The translations under genes were made by a program, and so were the position numbers. From positions 434,001 through 498,000 of the forward strand of contig NZ_JALKII010000002.1 of NCBI RefSeq assembly GCF_023051175.1: a DNA stretch of 64,000 nucleotides, read 5' to 3'. Source of the DNA: Alcanivorax quisquiliarum. Its GTDB lineage: Bacteria; Pseudomonadota; Gammaproteobacteria; Pseudomonadales; Alcanivoracaceae. The notes beneath the pieces are model-generated. The model searched no databases, was not told the origin of the DNA, and saw nothing but the letters and a program-made list of their open reading frames with translations. Below, one piece after another: positions 50,960 through 59,925 of the stretch (positions are counted from its first letter, which is position 1; each line of letters starts with the position of its first letter).

Positions 50960-53227
50960 ATGCTCGATACACTCCGGCGGATCGTTCAGGAAGTGAACAG
51001 CGCCGCCGACCTGAAGAGCGCTCTGGATCTGATGCCCGCCCGGGTACGTGATGCCATGGGCACCGAAGTATGCTCGATCTATCTGCTGGATGCGGCCGGG
51101 CAGCGCTATGTGCTGATGGCCTCCGAGGGCTTGCGCCGCGAGGCAATCGGGCGCGCCAGCCTGGGGCTGACCGAGGGGCTGGTCGGCCAGGTGGGCCAGC
51201 GTGCCGAACCGCTCAATCTCGAAGACGCCTTCCGGCATCCCAAATTCCTCTATCTGGCGGAAACCGGCGAAGACCCGTTCCACGCTTTTCTGGGCGTGCC
51301 GGTAATGCACCATGGCCGCGTGCTGGGTGTGTTGGTGGTACAGCAGCGCGATGCGCGGCGCTTTGATCAAGGGGAGGAGGCTTTTCTGGTCACGCTGTCG
51401 GCGCAGCTCTCTGCGGCGGTGGCGAAGGCCCGTGCCAGCGGCGCGCTGGAAAGCCTCGGCTCTCAGGCCGGGCTGCCGAAGATTTACGACGGTGCGCTGG
51501 GCGCCTCGGGAGCCGCCATCGGCACCGCCGTGCTGTTGTTCCCGCCAGCTGATCTGGCGGCGGTGCCAGATCGCCCCGCCGCCGATGTGGAAGCTGAAGT
51601 GGCTCTGCTGGAAGCCGCGCTGATGCGGGTGCGCAGTGATGTGCGCGCCTTGAGCGAGCGTGCTCGCGGCCGGCTGGGCGCCGAGGAGCAGGCACTGTTC
51701 GAGGTGTATCTGCGCATGCTCGATAAACACGCGCTGGCTGGCGAGATCGCGAGCAAGATACGCGAAGGCCAGTGGGCGCAGGGCGCGCTACGGATGGTGA
51801 TCGAAGCGCACGTGCGCAACTTCGAGCTGATGGACGATGAATACCTGCGCGAGCGGGCGGCCGATGTGCGTGATCTGGGCCGCCGTGTGCTGGCGGAATT
51901 GCAAAGCCGAAACCGGCTGGCGCGGGATTATCCGGCCGATGCGATCCTGATCGGCGAAGAAATCACCCCCACCATGCTGATCGAGGTGCCGCAGGGGTGC
52001 GTGCGCGGCATTGCCTCCTCGGTGGGCTCGCGCAACTCGCATATGGCGATTGTGGCGCGGGCCATGGGCATCCCCACGGTGGTAGGCGTGCAGAGCCTGC
52101 CGCTGAAGCAGCTCGACGGGCAGGAGTTGATCGTGGATGGCTTTCGCGGGCGAGTGATCGCGCATGCGTCAGCCGATTTGCGGCAGCAGTTCGAGCAGCT
52201 TATCGCGGAGGAGCGTTCGCTTCAGGCCGGCCTTGAGCGGCTGCGTGAATTGCCGGCACAGACCCTGGATGGCCATCGCATCCAGGTGCAGGTGAACACC
52301 GGCCTGCTGACCGATATTTCCCGCTCGCTGGAGCGCGGTGCCGAAGGCGTGGGGCTGTATCGCACGGAAATCCCCTTCATGATGCGGGATCGCTTTCCGG
52401 CCGAAGAAGAACAGCGGCAGATTTACCGCGAGCAGTTGCAGGCATTCGCCCCGCATGCCGTGACCATGCGCACGCTGGATATCGGTGGCGACAAGGGGTT
52501 GCCGTATTTTCCGATCCATGAAGACAATCCGTTTCTCGGCTGGCGCGGCATCCGCGTGATGCTGGATCACCCAGAGCTGTTCATGGTGCAGGTGCGGGCC
52601 ATGCTCAAGGCCAGCCAGGGGTTGGACAATTTGCGCATCCTGCTGCCGATGGTGACGTCCGTGTTCGAGGTGGAGGAGGCGCAATACCTGATCCACCGGG
52701 CCTGGATGGAGCTGCGGGAAGAGGGCTTTGATGTGTCACTGCCGGCGGTCGGCGTGATGATCGAAGTGCCGGCTGCGGTTTATCAGGCGCAAGCACTGGC
52801 ACAGCGGGTGGATTTCCTGTCGGTGGGCACCAACGATCTGACCCAGTATCTGCTGGCCGTGGATCGCAATAATCAGCAGGTGGCGGATCTGTATGATTCG
52901 TTCCATCCGGCGGTGCTACAGGCATTGATGCATGTGGTCGAGGCGGCGCATGAGGAAGGCAAGCCGGTGTCCGTGTGTGGCGAAATGGCAGGCGAGCCGG
53001 CGTCGGCGGTGCTGCTGATGGCGATGGGTTTTGAAGCGTTGTCGATGAACGCGGCGAACCTGCTCCGCGTGAAGGCAGCGATTCGTCAGGTGGCATTGAG
53101 CAGTGCCCGGCAGCTGTTGCAGGAGGTGCTGGGCATGGACAGCGGCGAGGTCATCGCCGCGCATGTGGATCTGCATCTCAAGCGCGCCGGGCTGGCGGAT
53201 TTGCTGCAATATCGCCGCAGTGTTTGA
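50960..53227 (+). CDS. ptsP: PTS-Ntr enzyme I, PEP phosphotransferase
   Basis: A 755-residue cytoplasmic enzyme that transfers phosphate from PEP to NPr, the regulatory nitrogen PTS. An N-terminal GAF domain (about 18-160, binds glutamine in E. coli) is followed by the enzyme I N domain. The phosphorylated histidine is His361 in SRNSHMAIVARAMGIP. The PEP-binding barrel has LYRTEIPFMMRDR, DIGGDKGLPYF, VGTNDLTQYLLAVDRNN and the catalytic Cys in VSVCGEMAGE. Preceded closely by rppH. A perfect hairpin follows its stop. Confidence 0.96.
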   Translation: MLDTLRRIVQEVNSAADLKSALDLMPARVRDAMGTEVCSIYLLDAAGQRYVLMASEGLRREAIGRASLGLTEGLVGQVGQRAEPLNLEDAFRHPKFLYLAETGEDPFHAFLGVPVMHHGRVLGVLVVQQRDARRFDQGEEAFLVTLSAQLSAAVAKARASGALESLGSQAGLPKIYDGALGASGAAIGTAVLLFPPADLAAVPDRPAADVEAEVALLEAALMRVRSDVRALSERARGRLGAEEQALFEVYLRMLDKHALAGEIASKIREGQWAQGALRMVIEAHVRNFELMDDEYLRERAADVRDLGRRVLAELQSRNRLARDYPADAILIGEEITPTMLIEVPQGCVRGIASSVGSRNSHMAIVARAMGIPTVVGVQSLPLKQLDGQELIVDGFRGRVIAHASADLRQQFEQLIAEERSLQAGLERLRELPAQTLDGHRIQVQVNTGLLTDISRSLERGAEGVGLYRTEIPFMMRDRFPAEEEQRQIYREQLQAFAPHAVTMRTLDIGGDKGLPYFPIHEDNPFLGWRGIRVMLDHPELFMVQVRAMLKASQGLDNLRILLPMVTSVFEVEEAQYLIHRAWMELREEGFDVSLPAVGVMIEVPAAVYQAQALAQRVDFLSVGTNDLTQYLLAVDRNNQQVADLYDSFHPAVLQALMHVVEAAHEEGKPVSVCGEMAGEPASAVLLMAMGFEALSMNAANLLRVKAAIRQVALSSARQLLQEVLGMDSGEVIAAHVDLHLKRAGLADLLQYRRSV

Positions 53228-53229
53228 CC

Positions 53230-53247
53230 GCCGGGCCGTTGCCCGGC
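53230..53247 (+). terminator. Hairpin after ptsP
   Basis: GCCGGGC and GCCCGGC form a 7-bp perfect stem with a CGTT loop 2 bp after the ptsP stop. No T-run follows. Confidence 0.5.
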
Positions 53248-53356
53248 GCCATTTCGGCCTGAACGGGCCTTTGGTGTCGCCCTCGCAGCTGGCTATCATG
53301 CGCGGCTGTTTGCCCGGGCGATTCGGGCACCAGCTGACCTGAACGGGGAAACGACA

Positions 53357-54031
53357 ATGCAGAACGTGGTGGCGATTCCGGCCAATCCGGCCCTGGTGAA
53401 CAGCACCGAAGATTTTCTGCGAGCTGTCTCGCGCAACGGCGATGGTGCCACGGCCTTCATTACCATGGTCGATCGCCTCACCGACCGCATGCTCGGCCTG
53501 TTCCTGCAAGAGCCGGCACAGCTGGCCGATTTGTCCAATACGCAGCGCAAGGTGATCGATTTTGCCGTCTCCACGGCCAGCAAGGCATCGCATATGCTGA
53601 CCCGGCAGATCTACAAGAAAGTCAGCAACGCCGAGTTCGCGCCGATCGTGCGCAATGTCGAAGCGATGTACTGGCAGGCGGGTGATGATAACGGCCAGCA
53701 AGCGTATATCAGCATCCCGGTGGATGAGCGTTTTGCGAATGATTTCCGGCGTGCAGCAGAGGCGTGCGAGGCCGGCCGGGGCCAGAGCGAGGTCGCGCTG
53801 GTGGCGCAGGTGATGGATCAGCTCACCAACGAGATTCTGGACAATATTTTCGTAGCCCAGACGCGGCTGGTAAAAGTCGGCTTCGTCACTCAGAAGGCAC
53901 TCAATATGGGCGTCGAGGGCAGCCGCAAGGCGTTACAGGCGGTGAACGCAAAAGTGCTGCGAGGCTTGAGCAACGACGAGTTGCAGCGTTTCATGGGCCA
54001 TTACGCCGAGATCATCCGGCAGCGCGGCTGA
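53357..54031 (+). CDS. Conserved-looking helical cytoplasmic protein of unknown function
   Basis: A 224-residue protein without signal peptide or membrane segment, predicted mainly helical and mildly acidic. Strings such as DFLRAVSRNGDGATAFITM and LTNEILDNIFVAQTRL look well structured, with few low-complexity parts. I do not recognise a family. It has its own gap (129 bp) after ptsP with a possible TATCAT at about 53293. GGGGAAACGACA precedes the ATG. It converges on the TANGO2-like gene (9 bp between stops). Third-position GC bias supports it being coding. Confidence 0.78.
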   Translation: MQNVVAIPANPALVNSTEDFLRAVSRNGDGATAFITMVDRLTDRMLGLFLQEPAQLADLSNTQRKVIDFAVSTASKASHMLTRQIYKKVSNAEFAPIVRNVEAMYWQAGDDNGQQAYISIPVDERFANDFRRAAEACEAGRGQSEVALVAQVMDQLTNEILDNIFVAQTRLVKVGFVTQKALNMGVEGSRKALQAVNAKVLRGLSNDELQRFMGHYAEIIRQRG

Positions 54032-54040
54032 TCCGCGCGA

Positions 54041-54796
54041 TCACGCCGGCTGGCGGCTATCCCGTGGCGGGCCGAGCGGCTCGCCGTCCGGCCCCCAGTT
54101 CTGTTCCACGGCGGCCACTGCACCCGTGGCATCCAGGCTCACGGCAGTACTGGCGCGGGTGCCATACTCCAGCGAACGAATGAAGATCGGCGCCACCAGC
54201 CGCTCCAACGGCAGACCAACCCCGGTGGCAGGCAGCTTGGAATCATCCGGGCGCCATTCATCCTTCAACAGCGTGAGCAGCTGATCCGGCTCCGGTCGGG
54301 CAGCAGCCAGTTCGCCGAGGCGCTTCTTGCCCCGTTGCACTTTCGGCCAGGGGGTATTCAGCAGTCCGTTGCTCAAACCGTGAACGCCGGGCGGCACCGG
54401 CTGCGGCGACGCACCCCGATTGCTGAGATACCACAGGTTTCCGGTATCGCCGACCAGCAGATTGAAGGGGCCGAAATCTGCTTGCCGGCGAGCAACATCC
54501 TCGGCGTAATCCTGAGGCGCGATGTCGCTTTGTAGAAAATCCAGCGGCAGCGCACCCCGCGACAGCGGGCCGCGTTCCTGAGCGGCGACAGGCTCGCGGA
54601 AGTTGGTGACGGCTGCAAAGCGGCCGTCACGCGTGATGCCAAGCCAGGTGCCGCCAGCGGTCAGGTCGAGGCCGCAAAACACATTGTCACGCCAGCGTGC
54701 CGGCTGGGCCGGCCGTCGGTGAAATTCGTCACGGTTGGCCGCCACAAGCAGGGGAAATTCCCGGTGGTACTGCCAGGCAAACAAGACGATACACAT
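54041..54796 (-). CDS. NRDE/TANGO2-family protein
   Basis: A 251-residue protein with the defining N-terminal MCIVLFAWQYHREFPLLVAA followed by NRDEFHRRP. The N-terminal Cys is at position 2, as in the Ntn-like fold of this family, and GGTWLGITRDGRFAAVTNF is also typical. Human TANGO2 is linked to lipid or heme handling; in bacteria HtpA-like members have been tied to heme transfer, but the role here is not known. Divergent from the TauE gene. Confidence 0.9.
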   Translation of the reverse strand: MCIVLFAWQYHREFPLLVAANRDEFHRRPAQPARWRDNVFCGLDLTAGGTWLGITRDGRFAAVTNFREPVAAQERGPLSRGALPLDFLQSDIAPQDYAEDVARRQADFGPFNLLVGDTGNLWYLSNRGASPQPVPPGVHGLSNGLLNTPWPKVQRGKKRLGELAAARPEPDQLLTLLKDEWRPDDSKLPATGVGLPLERLVAPIFIRSLEYGTRASTAVSLDATGAVAAVEQNWGPDGEPLGPPRDSRQPA

Positions 54797-54877
54797 GGAA
54801 AAACCCCGTTACCCCCTGTGTGGGGTGCAAAGCGCCACGACAGCGCCTAGCATAACATCCTTTACGGGAGGGCTTGC

Positions 54878-55681
54878 GTGGCCATCGAGTTGTTTCCGGT
54901 TTACGTGCTGCTGGGTGTGCTCTCAGGGCTGCTTGGCGGCGCGCTGGGGCTGGGCGGCGGCGTGGTGATTGTGCCCGGCCTGTTACTGGTGTTCCACCTG
55001 TGGGGGATCGGTGACGAGATGATGCAGATCGCGGTGGCGACATCGCTGGCTACCATCATCGTCACCTCGGTCGGCGCCATTCGTGCTCACCATCAGCGCG
55101 GCAGCTTGCGCTGGCCACTGGTGTACCGTCTCAGCAGCGGCATCATTCTCGGCGCCTTCGTGGGCGCTTTCGTGGCGGACTGGTTGTCCGGGCCACGGCT
55201 GATACAGTTGTTCGGCGTGTTCTCGATTATTGTCTCGCTGCAAATGTTCACCAGCAGCCGCCGAGCATTGCATCACGATGAACCCGAGCGGCTGCTGCCT
55301 ACGCCGGCGCTGATGGCAGCTGGTAGCGGCATCGGCCTGGTATCGAGCCTGTTCGGCATCGGTGGCGGCTCGCTGACGGTGCCGTTGCTGAACGCTTGCC
55401 GGGTGCGAATGCAGGAGGCCGTCGCGGTATCCTCCGCCTGTGGCCTGCCGATCGCGCTGGCTGGCGGCGTCGGTTTCGTGATCGCCGGCTGGGGCAATCC
55501 GGCGCTGCCCACGGGCAGTCTGGGCTACGTTTATCTGCCGGCGGCAATCGGTATCGGCCTGGCCAGCTATCCGATGGCGCGCGTCGGGGCGGGTCTGGCG
55601 CATCGTCTGCCCGCCAAAACACTGAAGCGGATTTTCGCCGTTGTGCTGTTTATCATCGGCCTGCGGCTGATGTTGAGCTGA
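54878..55681 (+). CDS. TauE/SafE-family membrane transporter
   Basis: A 267-residue polytopic inner-membrane protein with about 8 membrane segments in two halves. Each half has the TauE-type glycine motif: GLLGGALGLGGGVVIVPGLL and SLFGIGGGSLTVPLLN. It is predicted to export sulfite, sulfoacetate or another organic anion. It starts with GTG (54878) after a strong GGGAGGG. The same gene lies upstream of lgt in Pseudomonas. Confidence 0.9.
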   Translation: MAIELFPVYVLLGVLSGLLGGALGLGGGVVIVPGLLLVFHLWGIGDEMMQIAVATSLATIIVTSVGAIRAHHQRGSLRWPLVYRLSSGIILGAFVGAFVADWLSGPRLIQLFGVFSIIVSLQMFTSSRRALHHDEPERLLPTPALMAAGSGIGLVSSLFGIGGGSLTVPLLNACRVRMQEAVAVSSACGLPIALAGGVGFVIAGWGNPALPTGSLGYVYLPAAIGIGLASYPMARVGAGLAHRLPAKTLKRIFAVVLFIIGLRLMLS

Positions 55682-55690
55682 CTTCCCATC

Positions 55691-55714
55691 GCCAGGCGGC
55701 GCGCCTGGTGTTTT
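55691..55714 (+). terminator. Terminator between TauE gene and lgt
   Basis: CCAGGCG and CGCCTGG form a 7-bp stem (8 with a G-U pair) with a 3-base loop, followed by TGTTTT. Starts 10 bp after the TauE stop. Confidence 0.6.
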
Positions 55715-55732
55715 CTGCCAAGGAACTCGCCT

Positions 55733-56554
55733 ATGCAATACCCGCAAATCGACCCCGTAGCGATCGCCTTGGGCCCGTTGCAGGTTCACTGGTACGGGCT
55801 GATGTATCTGTTCGGCTTCGTTGCCGCGTGGTGGCTGGGGCTACGCCGGGCAAGGCAGCCGGGCAGCCACTGGACACCGCAGCAGGTCAGCGATCTGGTG
55901 TTTTACAGTGCGCTGGGCGTGATCCTTGGCGGCCGGATCGGCTACACGCTGTTTTATAATTTCTCCGGTTTCGTGAGTGATCCGCTGTCCATCGTGAAAC
56001 TGTGGGAGGGCGGCATGTCTTTCCACGGTGGCGCCATCGGTGTGCTGCTGGCGTTCGGCTGGTTTGCCCGCAAGGCCGGCAAGCGTTATTTCGAGGTGGC
56101 GGATTTTATCGTACCGATGGTGCCGATCGGGCTGTGCGCCGGGCGTATCGGCAACTTCATCAATGGCGAGCTGTGGGGCCGTGCCAGCGACGTGCCCTGG
56201 GCGATGGTGTTTCCTGCCGATCCATTACAGATCACGCGCCACCCCTCTCAGCTTTACCAGTCATTGATGGAAGGGCTGTTGCTGTTTGTGGTGCTGTGGC
56301 TTTATTCCGCGAAGCCGCGTCCGGCGGCCGCAGTGACGGGCCTGTTTGGTGTGGGTTACGGCACGGCGCGCATCATCGGCGAATTTTTCCGCGAGCCGGA
56401 TGCACATATGGGATTCATTGCTTTCGATTGGCTGACCATGGGTATGCTGCTGTCGCTGCCGATGGTGGTAGCCGGAACGGCCATGATGATCTGGGCCTAT
56501 CGACAAGAGCGGCCGGGCTCAGGAGAGAGCCGGGCGGGAGTAAAGGCACGATGA
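55733..56554 (+). CDS. lgt: Prolipoprotein diacylglyceryl transferase
   Basis: A 273-residue inner-membrane enzyme with about seven membrane segments that adds diacylglyceryl to the lipobox Cys. The Lgt signature [14 protein letters not shown] is present, along with [32 protein letters not shown] and a C-terminal [18 protein letters not shown]. It would process the many lipoproteins in this window. Stop overlaps the thyA start by 4 bp (ATGA). Confidence 0.97.
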   Translation: MQYPQIDPVAIALGPLQVHWYGLMYLFGFVAAWWLGLRRARQPGSHWTPQQVSDLVFYSALGVILGGRIGYTLFYNFSGFVSDPLSIVKLWEGGMSFHGGAIGVLLAFGWFARKAGKRYFEVADFIVPMVPIGLCAGRIGNFINGELWGRASDVPWAMVFPADPLQITRHPSQLYQSLMEGLLLFVVLWLYSAKPRPAAAVTGLFGVGYGTARIIGEFFREPDAHMGFIAFDWLTMGMLLSLPMVVAGTAMMIWAYRQERPGSGESRAGVKAR

Positions 56555-57384
56555 AACAGTACCTGCAATTGCTGCGCCATGTGCGTGATCACGGCGTGGA
56601 AAAAAACGACCGCACCGGCACCGGTACGCGCGCGGTGTTCGGTTATCAGATGCGTTTTGATCTGGCTGCGGGCTTTCCGGTGCTGACGACCAAGAAGCTG
56701 CATCTGAAATCCATTGTTCACGAGCTGCTATGGTTCCTCAAAGGCGATACCAATATCCGTTACCTGAAGGAAAACGGTGTCTCCATCTGGGATGAATGGG
56801 CCAGCGAAAGTGGCGAGCTGGGGCCGGTGTATGGTGAACAGTGGCGCAGCTGGAAAACACATGATGGCCGCGTGATCGATCAGATCAGCGAAGTGCTGGC
56901 GGAAATTCGCCGCAACCCGGATTCACGCCGGCTGGTGGTATCGGCTTGGAATCCCGGTGTGTTGCCTGACCCGGCTATTTCACCGGAGCAGAATGCCGTG
57001 CTGGGCCGGCAGGCGCTGCCGCCTTGCCACTGCCTGTTCCAGTTTTATGTGGCCGACGGCAAGCTCTCCTGCCAACTTTACCAGCGCAGTGGCGATATTT
57101 TTCTTGGCGTGCCATTCAATATTGCGTCCTATAGTTTGCTCACCCTGATGATGGCGCAAGTGTGCGGGTTGGCGCCCGGTGAATTTGTGCATACGCTGGG
57201 TGACGCGCATCTTTACAGCAATCATCTTGAGCAGACCGATCTGCAATTGTCACGCACACCAGGGCCCTTGCCGACCATGAAACTCAACCCTGAAGTGCGC
57301 GATCTGTTTGCGTTTCGCTACGAGGATTTCGAACTGACCGGTTACGATCCACAGCCGCATATCAAGGCGCCGGTGGCGATCTGA
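56551..57384 (+). CDS. thyA: Thymidylate synthase
   Basis: A 277-residue enzyme that methylates dUMP with 5,10-methylene-THF. The catalytic Cys is in [13 protein letters not shown], with [20 protein letters not shown] at the N-terminus, the phosphate-binding Arg pair in [14 protein letters not shown], and [10 protein letters not shown] stretch of about 15 residues ([18 protein letters not shown] region) before the active site makes it longer than E. coli ThyA. The ATG at 56551 overlaps lgt. folA follows 116 bp on. Confidence 0.97.
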   Translation: MKQYLQLLRHVRDHGVEKNDRTGTGTRAVFGYQMRFDLAAGFPVLTTKKLHLKSIVHELLWFLKGDTNIRYLKENGVSIWDEWASESGELGPVYGEQWRSWKTHDGRVIDQISEVLAEIRRNPDSRRLVVSAWNPGVLPDPAISPEQNAVLGRQALPPCHCLFQFYVADGKLSCQLYQRSGDIFLGVPFNIASYSLLTLMMAQVCGLAPGEFVHTLGDAHLYSNHLEQTDLQLSRTPGPLPTMKLNPEVRDLFAFRYEDFELTGYDPQPHIKAPVAI

Positions 57385-57500
57385 GGTGGGCGCGAGACGG
57401 TGTGGGAGCCTTGTCAGGTCCGCACCACCGAGCGAGAGAAGCCCGACGCGACGGCATGAAGAAAGTGGCGCGAAGGAAACGATACGAAGAGAGCAGCCTG

Positions 57501-58004
57501 ATGAAAATATCACTGATCGTCGCCAAGGCAGAAAACGGCTGCATCGGGCGCAACAACAAGTTGCCCTGGTATCTGCCCGGTGATCTGAAATATTTCAAGC
57601 AGGCCACCATGGGCAAGCCGATCATCATGGGGCGTAAGACCTGGGAGTCTCTCAAGGGGCCGTTGCCGGGCCGCGCCAATATTGTTATTACGCGGCAGGC
57701 CGATTATCTGGCAGAAGGCGCAAGAGTGGTGCCGTCACTGGATGACGCGCTGACGCTGGCGGAGAATATCGCGCTGATTGATGGTGTGGATGAAGCTGTG
57801 GTGATTGGTGGCGCGGAAATCTACGCCCAGGCATTGCCGCGAACCCGGCGCATGTACGTCACCGAAGTGCATGCAGCGGTCGAAGGCGATGCGTTTTTCC
57901 CGACCGTTGATGCCAGCCAATGGCGCGAGGTGGGGCGCGATCATTTTACCGCCGCGCCGCCAAATCAGTACGACTACAGTTTCGTCATCTACGAGCGGCA
58001 ATGA
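57501..58004 (+). CDS. folA: Dihydrofolate reductase
   Basis: A 167-residue enzyme that regenerates THF after ThyA. Visible features are SLIVAKAENGCIGRNNKLPW, the LPGDLKYFKQATMGKPIIMGRKT helix and loop split over the NADPH and folate pocket, and VVIGGAEIYAQAL. The ATG at 57501 matches the family start, with GAGAG before it; the longer frame from 57402 was rejected. Pairs functionally with thyA. Confidence 0.97.
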   Translation: MKISLIVAKAENGCIGRNNKLPWYLPGDLKYFKQATMGKPIIMGRKTWESLKGPLPGRANIVITRQADYLAEGARVVPSLDDALTLAENIALIDGVDEAVVIGGAEIYAQALPRTRRMYVTEVHAAVEGDAFFPTVDASQWREVGRDHFTAAPPNQYDYSFVIYERQ

Positions 58005-58082
58005 TGCCGCAGCGCCGGTTCACTGCCCCGCAACGCCGCGTGAATAACGCCGGAGGCAGTGGGTGAAGCGCAGCAACAATAT

Positions 58083-58775
58083 TCAGCCGTGGCCGTTATC
58101 GGTGGGCGGCGCTGACGGCCGGTGCAGGCCGTAGTAGCGGAAGATCAGCACCGTCGGCATGGCACTGAGCAGGCTGGTAGCCAGAGCGATCAGCAAGGTC
58201 GAAATTTTCTGGTCGCCCAGCAGGTTCAGCACCAGCACACCAAACGTATTTGTCACCAGCAGCACCATCATGTATGCCAGCGTCACGGCCAGCAGTATCT
58301 GCCACTGATCTGTCTGGGTGCGGCGGAACGATTCCTGCAAGGCCTGCACCGGTGTCTGCCCTTCCAGCACGGCGATAAACGGCGCCTGGCAGAGGCGCGC
58401 ATACAGCCAGACGCCGGGAAAAATCAGCAACATCAGGCCAAGATACACCAGCACGCCGAGAAACAGGAAGGTGGCCAGCAGCGTCGGCGCGGCACGCACA
58501 CAGAACATCAGGCAATCGCCCAGGCCACGGGGGCGGCCGCCTTCGATGGCCACCAGCTGCGCCATCACGGCGCCTTCGGCAAACGGTCGCAACAGTAACA
58601 GCAGCAAGGCCGACAAATGGCCGATATGCAGGCCGCTTTCGTCGGCACTCAAGGCCGGGCCGAAACCCCACTGCACGAATTCGCCGCTCACGGCGAAGGG
58701 CGCGGTGACCAGCAGCAGGGCAGTCAGATACTGCCACCAGAAGCGCAGGCTCTCCTGTAAACGTTGGGCAATCAT
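58083..58775 (-). CDS. YciC-like multi-pass inner-membrane protein
   Basis: A 230-residue protein with about six membrane segments. The block LYARLCQAPFIAVLEGQTPV, then ALQESFRRTQTDQW, resembles the YciC/UPF0259 and related DUF975-like families. It begins MIAQRLQESLRFWWQYL. The function is unknown. It is preceded on the same strand, 65 bp upstream, by a methyltransferase-like gene and converges on folA. Confidence 0.75.
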   Translation of the reverse strand: MIAQRLQESLRFWWQYLTALLLVTAPFAVSGEFVQWGFGPALSADESGLHIGHLSALLLLLLRPFAEGAVMAQLVAIEGGRPRGLGDCLMFCVRAAPTLLATFLFLGVLVYLGLMLLIFPGVWLYARLCQAPFIAVLEGQTPVQALQESFRRTQTDQWQILLAVTLAYMMVLLVTNTFGVLVLNLLGDQKISTLLIALATSLLSAMPTVLIFRYYGLHRPSAPPTDNGHG

Positions 58776-58840
58776 CGAATTTCCGAGGTGATGGGATCAG
58801 GCACGCAAGTGTACTGGCTCCTTGCGCTGCGTGCAGCCGC

Positions 58841-59365
58841 TTACCACCAGTAGCGCCCCCAGTACTGCGGGTTGGCCCAATGCTCCGGCGTGTTCCAGGT
58901 GCGGTGAAAATTGTAGCTATCCAGCTCGTAGCGATAGAGCGTCATGTGCCGCTCGGCCTGTTGAAATTCGGCCGCGCGATGCAGGCCGAGCGCGAGAAAC
59001 GCATTGGGCGGCCAGCGCAGTGCCTCGGGAGCAAGCGCCGGCTGATAAAGCACGGCCAGGCTGCTGCTGTGCAGGTTGCGCAGCGTGCCGAGCAGGATCG
59101 TGCCTTGGGCTGCGCTCATGTACTCCAGCTGATCGGCCACCACGACCAGATCGAAGCGGCCCAGGCCGGTGAGCGCGGTGCCGGGATCAAGTGTGGCCAG
59201 TGACGTCAGAGAGGCACCGTGCGCTGCGCACCACTGCGCCACGGCGGGTAGCGGATTGAGGCTCAGCACCAGCACCGAGGCCGGGCGGCGCTCGTCCAGC
59301 AGGCCGGCGAGAGCGTGTATCGCACTGCTCGCAAGCGAAAGAGGATGGTGATCGGGAGCGGTCAT
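58841..59365 (-). CDS. Putative SAM-methyltransferase-like protein (DUF6231-like)
   Basis: A 174-residue protein with a Rossmann-like pattern: SVLVLSLNPLPAVAQWCAAH, then LGRFDLVVVADQLEYMS and LLGTLRNLHSSSLAVLYQP. The glycine-rich SAM loop is replaced by SLNP, so catalysis is doubtful. The C-terminus (HRTWNTPEHWANPQYWGRYWW) is unusually rich in Trp and aromatic residues and resembles a small family in Pseudomonas and relatives. The ATG at 59365 is chosen; the frame extends to 59587 but runs through the hemP regulatory region. Confidence 0.7.
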   Translation of the reverse strand: MTAPDHHPLSLASSAIHALAGLLDERRPASVLVLSLNPLPAVAQWCAAHGASLTSLATLDPGTALTGLGRFDLVVVADQLEYMSAAQGTILLGTLRNLHSSSLAVLYQPALAPEALRWPPNAFLALGLHRAAEFQQAERHMTLYRYELDSYNFHRTWNTPEHWANPQYWGRYWW

Positions 59366-59501
59366 GCGGTGAGTGTAACGCCGCATGATGGCGGTGATGA
59401 AGTGGCTATAAGAAGTAGCTGCAATTGGTGTGGCTGCTGAAGTGACTGTGATTGAAGAGGCGCCGTGGCGATCGGGGGGCGCTGAAAAGATCAGGAAGGG
59501 C

Positions 59502-59537
59502 TTGACGGCAGCTAGTTCGCTAATGATAATCGTTCTC
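59502..59537 (+). promoter_or_regulatory. Fur-regulated promoter of hemP
   Basis: TTGACG (59502-59507), a 17-bp spacer, and GATAAT (59525-59530) form a strong sigma-70 promoter. The Fur box at 59519-59537 (GCTAATGATAATCGTTCTC) matches the 19-bp consensus at 16 positions and covers the -10. Iron starvation should induce hemP strongly. Confidence 0.88.
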
Positions 59538-59568
59538 ACTATGGTCAGGGTTACGACAGGAGGTGACC

Positions 59569-59748
59569 ATGTCCGGCTCCAGCACACCGCAGCGCCCGGC
59601 CCGGCATCAGCGCCATCTCACGGTGCGCGATGGGCGCGTAAACAGCCGTGCGCTGCTGGACGAAAACGGCCTGCTCTGGATTCAGCATCAGGGCGGCCTG
59701 TATCAATTGCGCCGCACGGCGGCGGGCAAACTGATCCTGACCAAATAG
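59569..59748 (+). CDS. hemP: Hemin uptake protein HemP
   Basis: A 59-residue cytoplasmic protein. The conserved C-terminal pattern is seen in ALLDENGLLWIQHQG and then YQLRRTAAGKLILTK. HemP proteins are needed for heme uptake and act with the heme receptor or its regulator. A near-perfect AGGAGG lies 5 bases before the ATG. Fur-controlled promoter upstream; the HemS-like gene follows after 177 bp without a gene. Confidence 0.93.
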   Translation: MSGSSTPQRPARHQRHLTVRDGRVNSRALLDENGLLWIQHQGGLYQLRRTAAGKLILTK

Positions 59749-59925
59749 AGCAAATGGTTTTTCGGCAGATGCCTCCCGGCTCTGCCTGTGGTACCGGCGG
59801 GCTGCCACAACTGGCGAACCGGCCAGCGCCCGCCCTGTGTTTCTCCCCTGACGGATCAGCCAGCCCGCGCAAGCAGCCAGCCAGTCCGCACTTGATCCGT
59901 TCAATTGCGCACGAGGCCGATGGCG

